From: Aphelocoma coerulescens
Lineage: Eukaryota > Chordata > Aves > Passeriformes > Corvidae
Length of the DNA: 64,000 bases
Assembly: GCF_041296385.1 (NCBI RefSeq)
Contig: NC_091019.1
Location: forward strand, 10,802,031-10,866,030
Direction of reading: 5' to 3'
The notes below the pieces were generated by a model. That model had not been told where the DNA came from, ran no database searches, and saw nothing but the letters and a program-made list of their open reading frames with translations. Within the stretch, counting starts at the first letter, position 1, and each line of letters opens with the position of its first letter. Below are positions 13,210 to 26,380 of this stretch, one piece after another. Made by a program: the position numbers and the translations under genes.

Positions 13210-13762
13210 TGTCCTGGGTTGCAGTGTATTCTATTACCATCCTCATGAGCCGTGGAAATCAGGTGGGGCAGTGTTTCCTTGCCTCCTCCCCCAGACTATC
13301 TTGCTGTTAATGGCCCATCATTGTCCTGCCACATGACTCAGAGATAACTCCCTCCGGACTATCTTCTGTTAATGAGCCTAATCAACACTTGGCCTCATGA
13401 CTCATTACCCCATTGTGAGAGGCTCCACCCAGAGGGAGGAACCAAGCATCCCATCGTGGATATAATCTGGGACTCTGAACACCAGAGACATTCTTTCCAC
13501 TGGATTTCCAGAGGACAGGAGCCCCACAGCCACCACTGGACTTTCTGAGGAAGAGCAGACCCCTTCTACCACAGGATCACCACTTCAGAGGACTGCAGCC
13601 ACCATTCTACCAGACTGCTACCACCACCCTGCCTAAGAGGGACTCAGGTTTTATCTTGACTCTGTCAGTGTTTTCTTTTACTTTCTTTTCCTTTTCTTTA
13701 ATTTCCATTAAATTTATATTCTGACCTGGTGCCTCCCACTGGTTTGTTTTCAAACTAGCACA
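13210..13762 (+). mobile_element. Solo LTR of an endogenous retrovirus, family B
   Basis: A unit of about 553 bp that starts TGTCCTGGGTTG and ends CTAGCACA, i.e. the TG...CA ends of an LTR. It has a TATA-like GGATATAATC (13459-13468) and an ATTAAA polyadenylation signal at 13707-13712 downstream of a T-rich tract. The bases just outside are TCTTC on the left (13205-13209) and GCTTC on the right (13763-13767), a 5-bp target duplication with one mismatch, which fits ERVL-type integration. No internal retroviral sequence is present. It is unrelated to the other LTRs in the window. Confidence 0.82.
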
Positions 13763-16700
13763 GCTTCACTGGTACTTTAGTCTGAGTTTTCTAACTTCGA
13801 TTAGACAGCTAAGGATGCACGTACCATATGGGCATATCTTGATATAAACAGTCAAAAGAACTCACTGCTATGGCACAAATGCCAGCCTTTTCCTGGTACA
13901 ACACAACTTCCCTATTGGTTCAGTGGCAGCCCGTGCAAGGGAGCAAGGTAGTGACTTACACCCCTTTCTTCGCTCGCAAAGGGATGCACAGCTACTCTCA
14001 ACTGAGCCCGAAGGAAGCCCACAGACTAGACACCAGATATCCAAGAGGAATAAAAGTGGGAACAGAAACTGAGAGAAGTCTTCACTGACACTTTACAAGT
14101 TCATGTAGTTCAAGAGAGATCCCTGAAGACAGGAGACCATCATAATGCCATTAGTTAAGGGAAAGGCTAGGGAAACTGAAAACATATGTAGGGAAAGCTT
14201 AAAAATCATTTTAGAAAGCCAAGCGAGGAAAACACTTTAAACAAGCACACAAGTGGTTCAATTAAGGGTTTCAGAGATGCCTGTAGGAGAAAATCTCAGA
14301 GGATATTACTGCTAGGATAGACAAAGGGACGCAATGGGAACCTGATGTGGAGATGTTCAGAACCATTTCCCCAAGTTTCATATTGGAAGCTAAATGCATT
14401 AAAAAATTTAGAACAGCAAATATATTCCAGAAATGTGGACAAAGTGCATTCAATAAGCTATTCAATCATATATCAGCACAAACAGAGGGGCTGAAGCTAC
14501 AATTTTACAAACAGAAACAGCATTGAAGAGCAAAGCAACAGAAGCATTGATTAATAAGGTAAGCAGATATGAGAACAGATAATTTACTTTTCAATAAATA
14601 ATTTGGACATTTGTTAAAGAGAAGATGCAAGTCCTCTTAGGAAGAACTCTGCTGGGATCTATCAAAGAATCCAAACTGAAGACAAAAAGGCAGAGAAAAA
14701 AAGTCATAATGAAATCTGTTTTAAATTATTAATGAAGAACGACCAAGTACTTTCCAAAACAAAGAATACAACTCAATGTAAATAATATAATGCAATTAGT
14801 ATATTTTTACATAACAACAATTTCTTTTAAAAACAATGGCAATGTTGCTTTCTTTTCTGGGAGCTGGGGGTTGGATGCATGATGGTGGTGAAGGTGGTGT
14901 TGGAATTTAACACTAAACCAGGGTACAGAATTAAAAAGATGAGCAAACTTTATCATTTATCCCTTTCTTTTCCAAAACAAGGTTACATTTCCCCTAGAAG
15001 CACAAACTGTACACAGGTATTTTCCATCCACTGATTAGTGTGCATTTTCCAGCCCCAGTGTGAGCCCTACACTTAAGTGCCGACTTATTCAGCAGAGAAA
15101 TGTAAGAGCTTTCTTCTCCTGCTCCACATACTCCCACATCCATTCTCCATGCTCACAGCTGCGTGGCCTTCATTTAAAAGTAGGTCTGCATTTGCTGTTG
15201 CCTCGTTCATAGGGAATGGGAGGTTTTCACTGGAACTACAAGCCTTTAGCTCTAGCCACAGATTCATGCTTTTAGCTTGGAGGAATCCAGTTAGATTTCC
15301 CATGTGTTGAACAAATATCAGAGGTCACACAAAGAGAGAATATGTGACCCTATAAGAGCATAAAGACTGGGGAGGAGGGAAGAAGAATCAACAACAGATA
15401 CTACCTACCACCATAAACAGTAAATCAAAACAACTTATTTAATAGGGTTTAAAAATACTGATGCAAAATCGAACTTTACCCTGTGTCAAGCAAGCTGAAA
15501 TACTTAAAGGTGTAGTGCTCAGTTTTCTCAAAACAGTAAATATGTAATAGACTTTTCCCAAAGATTGGCTTCTAAATTATTTGAGATCAGCATAGTTTGA
15601 CTGATTTGCAACTGTAGCAGAACAATGTAGCACAAAAAAATCCCCACACCTTTTCTCCTCTGCCTCTTCATTTCGGAGTCATGTTCCTAAATGGAGCCCA
15701 TCAGCTTGCCTCGTGTTGGCAGAGGTAGGAAGCATGAGGAACAGCAGAGGATGGTGCTCTGCATATTCCCCTGGCTGGGATGGTTATCCAGCAGTCTCCT
15801 TGGTCCTTGGCAGTGACTGCAGCCTGCAAAATAATGGCCTCAACAGCTTCGTAGGCCACTTGCTGTTATAATCTGTATAATAAGTATTAGTTTAGCTTTT
15901 CATATGGAAAGTTAATCCCCTAATAACATTTCAAATTACTGAAGAGTGTTTGGAAAAAATCATACCTACTATTCAGAAACCTGTGCTGCAATCAGCTACA
16001 CAAGATGGACAGCATTCTGTAATTAGTGCACACCTTTCAGACTTGGCTAATTACCTCTTATGAATTAAAAATGTTCGCCCCCTCCCCCACCACTACACTT
16101 GAAAGGGAAAAAAAAGTAAGAAAATATAAGCTCTATACTTCTAAGTTAGCTGAAAATTCAGTAAGATAATGTCACTGATGTGGTTATTACCAGGTGAACA
16201 TCAGGTTATTCAACCTAGGTGAATTTAATGACTCTGGACAGGTCGTGCAATGAATTTTCCTATAAATCACTTATAATTGCAAACATAAAAATTAAAAACC
16301 AGTCTGAAGAGAGAGATAACACAGTATAAATGATGGAAAGCAGTAATCTACAGATAGTGGTGCTGCTGTTTTAATTGAGGCCATTCTGATGTGAAGCTTC
16401 AGAACCTCACAGGGACAGCACTAGGATAAGGAGCCCAGGCTCTCTAACTTGCAAGAGCTTTTACATGACTACACATATTAACAAACACGTTTTTAATATA
16501 CTGACATAAAAACTTCAGAGTTTCTCCTCTCTAACACAATGTTCTTCTACATGTTTTAGAAAGACCAAGCTTGACTTGGCTATCCACACTTTCTCCCCAG
16601 TATCCATTATCAGCTGGTATTACTGCTGTGCTGAGCCATGCATTAGGATTAGGTTTGCTTGCACTAGGTTCCCAAATCAGTATTTTGAATGACGCAAAGC

Positions 16701-17759
16701 ATTTCAGGTTCCAAATTCCCTGGGTAGAGTCCACCTCTTTTTATCTCTCTCAGTGCTGGTCAGATCAACAACACTGTGCCCTGATCATAAACAACCTGGA
16801 TCAGTGGGAGACTTGTTCCCCAGCTTGACAGCAGCACCGAAGTCTCCAGTTCAGTGATGGAGAGAGGGAGCCCACCACCTCTGCCTGCCCTTGCCATGCT
16901 TTGAAGCACAAAGGCCTGTCTCATTTATAGGTGTTAAAACAAAAAATCTGGCACAACACCTCCAGCCCTGCCCTGCACCTCCACAGTGCTCCTGGAAGCC
17001 ATCACTGCACAACCCACACAGGGCCAGGATGACAAACAGCAAAAGGACAAGGGGCTCCAGACCAGTCACAATGGCACTGTTACTACATGAGAATAGCAAC
17101 TGAAAAATACAACTGTTCTCTTCTCACTGGAAATGGGAGCGTGATGGGGTCTCCTCCCCTTACCTGCCAAGGGCCTGAAGCAAAGGGCTGAACATGCAGC
17201 AAGAAGGGTCCACAAGTCCTCTGATCTGGTGTAAATATGTTCTGTCACCTTCTAGCAGGGAATCCAGTCTTATTCATGGATGTCATCTAATGAAGCAATC
17301 ATGCCCTTTTAAAAATAAGTCTGCTTTAAATTATCACCTCTTTGCAGTTTTGAAAGGTTTTGATCCCTTTTATTTTAGACCAAAGCCTTTAGGAATGTTA
17401 GCTGCATCAAAAAGGAAACATTGAAAACCATATTTCAGATTTTCAGAATTAGAGATGACTTGAATTTCATCTAGGAGCCAAACTCATCTGCTTTGTCTTG
17501 TATAAAGTTTGGTGCCAAGATTAAACCCAGGCTTTTTCTGGCCACAATTTAGATAAGACTGAACATTTCAAACATTATCCATTTTTATCAGATTTTGGCT
17601 CCAGATGAAAGAAACCTTGCAGGTACAATCATACAGCCAAATGACTAACTGCCACCCTTTGTGCCTGTTAATTATTTCTGGCCACAGTATTCTGTGCATA
17701 ATGGAGCATGGACACAATATGATGGCTTTTGTTTTTCCTTTTTTTTCCCCTCCCCCATA

Positions 17760-17793
<34 letters not shown>

Positions 17794-19080
17794 TTTTTTA
17801 AATTTGGCTTCTAGATCAACATTTTGAGAAGTCAACACTTGCCCTGTTGAAAGTAAAGAAATAATCAGCCTGGAACATCCTGGGTTGTTTTGTATAGGTA
17901 TCCAGTATTTGCTGCTCCCAAATACTTCTAGTTAGAAATGGGAGAGCAACCATAATTATGAAACCAAGCCCAAAGTGCTTCAAAATTAATCACTTCAAAA
18001 ATCCAGAAACCATTAAACAAATATAGACATGATGTTGGGGATGGGGAGGGTGAGGGAAGGAGTTTCATCCCTGGGAAAAAAACTCCTTGTCCCAAGCCAT
18101 TATATTTTATTTTATTTTTAACTTCTTCCTACTTGCCATGGGACAGAGGTATTGAAATCTTTCTATGGTATCACATTAATATAAAATCATTCTGCTTTTT
18201 TTCTCATGTGATAGTGAAGTGTAGTCACGTTAGCACATTTCATTGTAAGTTAGTAAAAACAAACGTTAATATGACCTGATACTAATCCACCATGACAGAA
18301 AATTCCTAATACGATAAAACTTTCATATCATATTAGTAGAAAAAAGTCAGTTCCTGCCTGTTCCAGGTCACTTTCAATGTTGCCTTTGAGCATAAAGTAA
18401 TGACAAGCATTTGTCTATCTACAAAAAAGGTCCCTAGCACTGTTCAATGGCAAAATAAAATTATATTCAAATGTCCTTTTTTTTTGCTCTGTGTGACTTA
18501 GTCCATTGCAGGAGAGCCCTCAAACACATCCTCTGAATTTGCCTTCATTCCTAGGCTTTAATTTTGAGATGTTCAGAGTGCCTCTTGTATTGAAGAACAA
18601 TCTCTCTTTGAATGGTTGTTTCTGTACATTGAAATTATAACAGCTGCAAAGATAAACTGTCAGTCCAGCTTGGCTCCTCTATGCATTTTCGTGACCAGTC
18701 TTTGGCAGAAAACAGTCACCCATGGGCAGTGTGGTCAGTGAGTCCCTCAAAGCCAGGTAGATAAATACATTTTTTTTCCTGCAAGAACTCAGTAGAGGTC
18801 TGGATGAAGCAGAGACAAGTCACAGCTGGCTCCAGAGCAGCTCTCCATGGGGCAGCTCCTGGGGGCTTTGTAGGCTAACCACCATACCAGTTAAACCAGC
18901 TGGTTTGAAAGCTGCCATCAGTTCTTCAACGTGCCTGTAGTTTGTAGTTACAAAAATTTAAACTCTGTTCCCACGTTTGTCATCTCTGGGATACCTTTGC
19001 TTGTTTGGACCAGGATTTAATTGTAGTGGTGGCAAAGTCCACTTTACACCCCCCATGTTGCTTTGGAAGTGGTCTTTCCC
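13763..19080. other. Intergenic, no gene seen
   Basis: About 5.3 kb of AT-rich sequence. Short frames only, all under 90 codons, none recognisable. It holds a pyrimidine tract, (AT)n and a 24-base T run around 17729-17799. No RNA gene or clear transposon was recognised. Confidence 0.55.
17757..17799. repeat. (AT)n plus T24 simple repeat
   Basis: About ten AT units (17757-17776) run directly into a T homopolymer ending at 17799. A pyrimidine tract precedes them from about 17729. Likely length-polymorphic. Confidence 0.95.
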
Positions 19081-19530
19081 TAAACCACTGTGCTAGAAAG
19101 TTCTCCCTTTACCGAGATTCCCCTGGTCACTGTCTCTCTCCCCCCTCCCATCCCTTCTCCCATTGACTCCTATTGTGTCACTTGCCCTTGTCTCTGCCCC
19201 CTAGCCCTCAGACCATCGGCTTCTGATACTCTGCCCGCCTCTGGGACCCTTCAGATTAAAACCACACGCGCCTTTTGGTTTGGGTTCTTTGTCCTTGCTT
19301 CCTTCCAGTGTGTTGGTTTCATGCAACACCTTGGAGCTGCATACAGAAACCCCTCTTGCCTTTCTGTCTCCGGGTCGTGCGCAGCCTGTGGGTGTGAGCG
19401 GCTGTTCGCGACTACCTGCGAAGGTGAGATCGTGCGCACGCGTAGGTGCTGGCAGGGCGCCGCCTGAGCGTCTCCACGAGGGCCCCTGTGCAATAAACAT
19501 CGATCCACCGAAGCCCTCTTTTCATATTTA
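19081..19530 (+). other. CpG-rich patch with AATAAA, possible LTR or exon
   Basis: This segment changes character sharply from its AT-rich surroundings. It begins pyrimidine-rich (19130-19250) and becomes CpG-dense at 19365-19480, where about fifteen CpGs fall in roughly 115 bases. It has an ATTAAA at 19254-19259, an AAG|GTGAG splice-donor-like site with the junction near 19420, and AATAAA at 19492-19497. A polyadenylation signal at the end of a CpG-rich block is typical of a retroviral LTR. However, I cannot find clean TG...CA ends, and the frames across it (125, 99 and 95 codons) are unrecognisable. An LTR fragment is my first guess, an unannotated exon or small island the second. Confidence 0.4.
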
Positions 19531-22500
19531 ATGAACAATCATCCCTTCTGTAATACCAAAGTTGTAAATCTAATCTAAAATGTCTAAATAAGATGATAGG
19601 TACCACCTTAATAAGATATCACATGCAAGTAAGACAGTGCTTCCCAGGACTTGGGCATTTTCCAGAACCTGATACAAGACTTGAAAGAAACACCACCAAC
19701 TTAGTACAAAATTTTGCAAAATCTCTGTTGAGCTGAGTCTAAATCATCATTAAATCCATTTCCTTTGTCCCTGGTGACCCAAGTGAGTAGCACTGGGTCA
19801 TTCTGTCACATGATGTAAATTCAGGAGGAGCTCAATTTAAATCCAGATCTCTATGGCAATTTCCAGCAAACTAAGGTCTGGTTTTCTTGCTGTAGTCATT
19901 TTTCCATTGCACTCTCATTGCCCTGGACTGTAAGAATTACTGTATGACCAGGTAATCCCAAGAGCTGCAAATACTGAGCTTCCTTGCATAGGTTTCACAA
20001 TTCACAAGTTAATGTTACAGAGAATTAAATTTTTCAACACAAAGGTTTAATTTTATCAACTGATATACATCCAAGCAACAACAGCAAAACAATCTACTCA
20101 TTTTACTTTTCCTCCAGAAAACAAGAGGAACAGAGTTCAATTATGCTGCAGTGGAACTGGACTGAAGACAGATCACACAGTGGATCAGCTTAGCCTACAG
20201 AACATCTCGCAAGTCAAACAGTGTAATACGTATTTCAATTTGTTCTTCAGCTCTGATTATTGGATACAATTCTGTGTTAAAGATGCAAAAAAAGCCCCAA
20301 AACTTTTGACTAACTTCACTGCTCAACCTTAGAAAGAAAAAGAGAAGAAAGCTCTGGTTCTGGTGGGGAATGGCCAGGTTACTATAAGCAAAAAAAAAGA
20401 GTAGTTTTCAGTTATATTATTGTCTGTGAAACATTACAAGTGCAAAATGTAATTACCTTAATGCTATTTTTGATATCATATCAGCAAATTACACTGAGTC
20501 CCTACTGTGACACTTACATCAGGGTAAGAATTATCCTGTTGTGAGTGTCGATCCCAGGGGAAAATGAGGCAGCACAAATGGCTGTGATTCTTGAGCAATT
20601 AGCTGCTTCAAGGCTGCAGATACTCTTATTTAAAAGATACTCATGGAATGTTTAACCTGTAAACATCTTGAACATTTACCTCCTATTTGTTTTTTCAGTA
20701 ATTAAGCCTCCAGGGGATCACCCTATGGAACAAGCATTTCTTCCTTATTTTGCCACCCATTTTTCTTTTTAATCATGAGAAAATCCCTTTCTGCTATTAA
20801 GATACACACCGTGAAATTTGGAATTGTTTGTAATAACTATGTCTTTCCATTAGTACTAATACCCTAATGCCACGGGAGAACCATGTAATGTGCTGAAGGA
20901 TTATATAACTTCATGTCGAGCAAAACGGAATTACAAGTTTCAATCACCTTTGGGAGTCAGTTTTTCAGTTTTCAAAGTTCTTTAAGATTTATTGAAGGAA
21001 TTGATCATTACAACTCATTTCAGATCTTAAGCCTTTACTCTGGAGCCAGAGGCACTGGCCTGAAAAAGCCAAAGTGCAGAGCACTGCCTTAGGCAAAGGC
21101 TACCTTAATACATTCTGCAGTGGGCATCAAAAGTGCACACAGCTCTTCAAGGAAACTTGTATACACAGCAAGAGGAAAGGGATATAAACTTATGAATGGT
21201 ACCATTTCAGTATCAAACTATTCAATAATCTCTATATCCTTACTTCAAATTTTGAAGTTTAGAAACTTATATTCTGCAATAAAAACTCTGGATGAATGTG
21301 TACCTTGAAGTGTTCTGGTTAATCAGCACAGGCAAAAGCCAGCCAGCCCTTTAACAGAAAGTAAAAACATATGAAAATACACTTTATAATCAAAACCATT
21401 TTCACTTCTAAGCACAAAAGGGAAAATGAACATTCACAAAAGAATCCAATAATCTCTCTTTAAGGCATAGGCAATAACTTTTTGTAACATTAATTTATAG
21501 ACAAAATACAACTTCATAGAAACATCGACTTATAATTAGGTGCTTTTAAAAAAGTAAGTCTTTCTCCTTGTTAAAAAAAAAAAAAAGTCAGGTTCATGAC
21601 TTAAAAAACATCAGTTCAACATCTCCAAACTTCTGATTTAGGATAATTCTGCTAACAGCCATCCTTTTAAATGAAAAAAAAAAAAAAATCACAACTATTA
21701 TGACACTTTTGTTATTTTAATGTACCACTGAAGCAAGCTGAAAGCGTGTGCTTTGGGAAATGTGAAAATTATTGATTTGTTAAATGCTTTACATGCCACA
21801 TGCAAGACTCACAATATCACCCATGTACATGCCAGGTTATTCTACCATCTTTTACTATAATTTCTTTCCTTCACTTACAGTTGCCACACAACTAGACTTT
21901 TTTCCTGTTTAGTAACTACTGATTTTTTCTTACATTATTAACTCCTTAGCAAATGCTATGCTCTGTTTGAAAATATCAACCAAAGGATTTTCTTTACAGT
22001 AGCTAGAGCCTTGAAATACATTGGCAAATGCAATATGATCTGCTCCACCTGTTGGGAATTTTAAATCCAGGCTTTGGGCTGTTGTTTATAACTACTTTTG
22101 TGTCACTGCAGCTGCCACAGAGCTCCATGGTGCTTGTGTAAAGCATGCCATGGAAGGACAAGGCTGCCTTGTAACATATAGGTGAATTCTGTACATACAC
22201 ACGAAACCCATTTGTTTTTTTCTCTTGGCAGGACAAAGGTGTTGTTAAATGAAAAATATTTTAAAACAGCAGAAATACAAAACAATGCACAATTCTGACA
22301 TCTGTTGAAACATTTCTGCGTTCATTCGTGCACTTGCTAATGGCATCAAACTCTCATGGGTCCCGCATAATACAATAAGGAGATATGAAGCAGAAAAGAT
22401 TTTTCTCAATACCAAGACCACCATGTAAACAGGAAGCTTTCACTGCACTTTATTTTTCCACTCAGTATATTAAAGACTTCATATTATTTCTTTCATATTA

Positions 22501-25457
22501 ATTCTGACATCACTGGCAATAAAAATACAGGTGCAAATTCACATTTGGTGATTGGTAGAGTTAACTTAGCCTACACTGGCAGAGGAAAAAGGACGATTAA
22601 GTGAAATCTTCCTCATTGTAATGCAATCCTTTGAAACAGTGCATACCTGCAAATATCAATAATACTGCCAATTACATTTAATGTACCAAGATTTGTGCAA
22701 GGCCATGTTTAACATGCACTTGAGGAGAAAAGGTAATAACAAAGGCTTGAGAATTATCCAAACATTAACAGTACAATAAAAAACATGGAAAGCTACGACA
22801 AATAGGCATGAGATATGTAGATCTTGCAGTTTAAATTGCCTGAAAAGATCTGCAGTGATGACACGTGTTAACTTCCTTAAATTAGAAAGATCCATTGCAC
22901 GTGCATTTTCTATATTACCCAGATTGCCAATGCCTCTGTCCTTGTGTGGAACAAGGAGCCGTCAAGTGAGCCTGTTTTGGTCACTAAGGCAATGTTCCTC
23001 ACATTTAATCTGTGTTAATGAGATTTGTGACAGGGAGATTCACAATTCTGAAAATAAATTCACCAAAACTCCATTAATTTAAAATTCCATTATTCCGGAA
23101 ACCTATAAAGCAAAAAGGATTAGGATGCGGCAACAAACAGCTGGATTTTAACTGTCAAGATTTTAGAGGGCAATGTCTTCATTTCCTCCAAATTAGTGCT
23201 AAGTGCTACATGGATTTTTTTTCTGGTCTTTCTCTTGCTGCTTGGTATTTCCTTTCTACGTATCATCTCATTATCTTCTATTACACTCTTCTGATATAGA
23301 ATCTCTATTTTTAGATGAGACCAAAATTAAAATGGGAGAGTGCATTTCGTGTGAATCATCTGTCTAACAGTCACCAATGTAAATGTAACAAAGCAGTAGA
23401 AGGAAACAATGCCCACATCAGAACTGGTCTCATCATTAATATTTGCTGTGAAAGAGGATATAGTTTAAAAAGTAAGGAGATACAGGAAACCCACACACAT
23501 ACTTCTTCAACTCAGCTCTCATGCTCATTTTCTTATCCCTAAAAATGACGAAGACATTATTATTTACAAGAAGTATTTTGGTGCAATTACTTCCCCAGAT
23601 CAGCCAAACTTTCTCTTTGAAGAAAACACTGATAGATAGAGGTTTTTTTTCCTTTTGGGAACTACATCATAAATCCAAGTGTAACCACAGTAATTAGTGG
23701 TAATGAACCTTTTGTGCTAGGAAAACATTCAAATAAAAATGGGAAAAATCCTGTAAGAAACAGACTTTTGAATATCTCATTATACCCCTTTTTATGATAC
23801 AGTCTACTTGAAAACAAGATTAGTAAGTAATGCTTAAATAAAACAACATCAGTAAGTAATGAAAGTATCATTATAATTTCATCACTAAGATATCGATAAA
23901 AGAAAACAAAATGCTTTGCAGCCGTCTGAAGTAGGTCTAAAGTAAAATACCGGGTAACATAATATCATTACCCTGGGTAAATAATGCTTCCTTTGTCCAT
24001 AGCACATATTCCTAACAAACATAGAGAAGAAAAAACTTTCATGCAAAATACTGAGAGGACCTTAAAACCCGCTTTATAATAGATAAAAAGAGAAAAAAGT
24101 CATATAAAGCAGTTGCAGTTGAGGGTAATTTAGAAAAGAGAAATATATTTCTATACAAAGCTGAGTATAAATATTTATCAGATGCATAGATGGTCTAAAG
24201 ATATTAAGAAAAATAATGAAAAATTACTATTTCATTGTCATATACTTCTTGCAAATACATGCTGGGATAATGCTTCAGCTATAATAAAACTGCTCATTAT
24301 CTGGAGATGCAGTAACAAGAGAACAAACATCATTTATACCACTGAGAACAATTCTGTGGAGGCAGTGATGGACTACAGGAACAAAGATTCATTTTTGATA
24401 TTTGATGTTTATGTAGGTTAATTGAATTGGAATGATTAAAATCATTTAATTAGAAACTGTACATGGAAGTTTTTTGCAAAAGAATAATGTATATATTTGT
24501 TCAAATTCACCATACCCAGGCTGCTAGTGGTACAAAATCATTTTGAGGGCGGAGGGAAAGGAAATCACCAGAGGATAGTTGTGCTGCTCTGCAGCTGACC
24601 ATAAGATATTTGATTTAGTGTTTGTCACATGAGCAGAACATTGGATGTACTGCTGAGGATGCACTGCTCTCCAGTTCTCCCTGGAAATCCTAAAGGGATT
24701 CCTCTATTTTCACTACTCCATAGGTACCCACTGTGTGCAGTAGAGCCCATCTCTTAAGTCACACTCCAGGTTGTTAGTGGCAGTCTAATGTTAAAACAAT
24801 ACCAGTCTAATTCCTCCAGAAGACAATGAGCGTCATTTCTTAAGTAATGTGGATTTTTTTCCCCTGAAAATAAGACTTAAAACCAAGATATCCATGATAG
24901 TAAAAAACCTACTTAGTAACAGTTTCTTCCCTTTAAAGACTAATAGAGGTTCTCTATTATCCATAGTCATCTTACATAATCATGGGAAAGTATTATTTTC
25001 TCTAAGTAATGAGGATAAGAGAAGCGATGTGAAGCAATTCACTTGAGGAGGGCTGGTAGCCAGTCTGAACCGAAAGCTCAGGCATTCCTGGATGCCATTA
25101 CTGCACTTCTGTCCATAATCTGGTGCTGCCTTTGCTGTAATAATTTCACAGCAGCATTTGTATTAATCATTTGGAAGCTGTAGGATCCAAAGAGCCCGCC
25201 AGGCCTGCTACAGCAGTTAATGTGCACACACAGTATCAACATCAAGAATATCTTACACAACAAAATAGCTCGTTTTTAATTTAAAAAACAACAAAGGGAG
25301 AGAAAATAATCCAAAGTGCAAAATGAACAGTGACAAGGCTGACTGACTGTTACTTCCATTCTGTGATAAAATACACAGCACAAAAAATGCTGGGTTTACT
25401 ACACTAATATAAATTTACTTTAGGAAACTTTGCTAATTTAAAGTTCTTCCCTTTCTC
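19531..25457. other. Intergenic, no gene seen
   Basis: About 5.9 kb of AT-rich sequence with short A runs at about 21571-21585 and 21674-21688. All reading frames are under 80 codons and show no known domain. No repeat family was recognised. Confidence 0.55.
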
Positions 25458-25670
25458 TTTTTTTTTTTTTTTTTTTTTTTTGTGCAATACAAAGTAATAT
25501 TAACTTTATTCTATACAAAACTATAGGATTAAAAACAGTTGCATATTCGGTTTTATATCAAATAGTGTTTTTCTTGTTTTTGTATCAAATAGAATTTTTC
25601 TTGTTTCCTGGCAGTGCCATTCTTTTTGCTTTGTTTTCAGATTTCAGTAGAAGTTAACTTTTATTAAAAA
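25458..25670 (-). pseudogene. Possible processed retrocopy tail
   Basis: Read on the minus strand, an AATAAA (complement of 25505-25510) is followed after about 24 bases by a run of 24 A (complement of 25458-25481). This is the layout of a reverse-transcribed polyadenylated mRNA. The sequence upstream in that orientation (25511-25670) is non-coding in appearance, like a 3' UTR, and includes a 27-bp unit present twice (25556-25582 and 25583-25609). No coding part is recognised, no target duplication was found, and the far end is a guess. Processed copies are uncommon in birds because CR1 does not use poly(A) tails. A chance AATAAA beside a T microsatellite is the alternative. Confidence 0.3.
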
Positions 25671-25690
25671 AAAAAAAAAAAATATATATA
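25664..25690. repeat. A-run and (TA)n simple repeat
   Basis: A homopolymer of about 19 A followed by a short TA repeat. Confidence 0.9.
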
Positions 25691-25842
25691 GAGTAATTTG
25701 CAAGATTAGTGTTCATATTCTTTGCAGTTTTTTCAGATACATCAGCATTATTTTCAGTCAGGACCATCACAATATTTTGCTTTTGGACTCCCACAGGTTC
25801 ACACTGAAAATTAAAGATAGATTGACACTATGTAAGACGGGT

Positions 25843-26380
25843 TATACTGGTTTTGGTTGGGGTAGGGTTGCTTTTCTTCATAGTAACTGGTGTGAGCTAC
25901 GTTTTGGATTTGTGCTGAAAACAGGGATGTTTTCAGTGCTGCTGAGATGTGCTTACACACAGAGTCAAGGCTTTTTCTGTCTTCACCCCACCATTGAGGA
26001 GGCTGGGGGCACACAACGACTTGGGAGGGGACAGAGCCAGGACAGCTGACCCCAACTAACCCAAGGGATATCCCAGACCATCTGGTGTCATGCTGAGCAT
26101 ATAAAGGTGGGGGGAAGGAAAAACTGGGATGTTTGGAGTGATGGACTCTTCCCAAGTAACGTTATGCATGACGGAGCCCTGCTTTCCTGGGGAGGGCTGA
26201 GCACCTGCCTGCAATGGGGAGGGAGAAATTAATTCCTTGTCCCACTTTGTTTTGCTTATTAAATGGGCTTTATCACAATCCCTGAGTGTTCTCACTGTAG
26301 CTCTTCTGATTTTGCCCCCCATCTTACCTTGAGGGAACGAGTGAGTGGCTGGCATGGGGCTTGGTTGCTGGCTGGACTTC
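25843..26380 (+). mobile_element. Solo LTR of an endogenous retrovirus, family A copy 2
   Basis: Second copy of the family seen at 11110-11675, in the same orientation. It starts TATACTGGTTTTGG, where the other copy has TGTGCTGG. It keeps a better TATA box (ATATAAAG at 26099-26106) and an ATTAAA polyadenylation signal near 26259. Blocks shared with copy 1 include GACAGCTGACCCCAA and GGGATGTTTGGAGTG. The copies differ by many substitutions and small indels, so they are independent old insertions and not the two ends of one provirus. No internal retroviral genes are nearby and target duplications are not visible. Confidence 0.8.
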
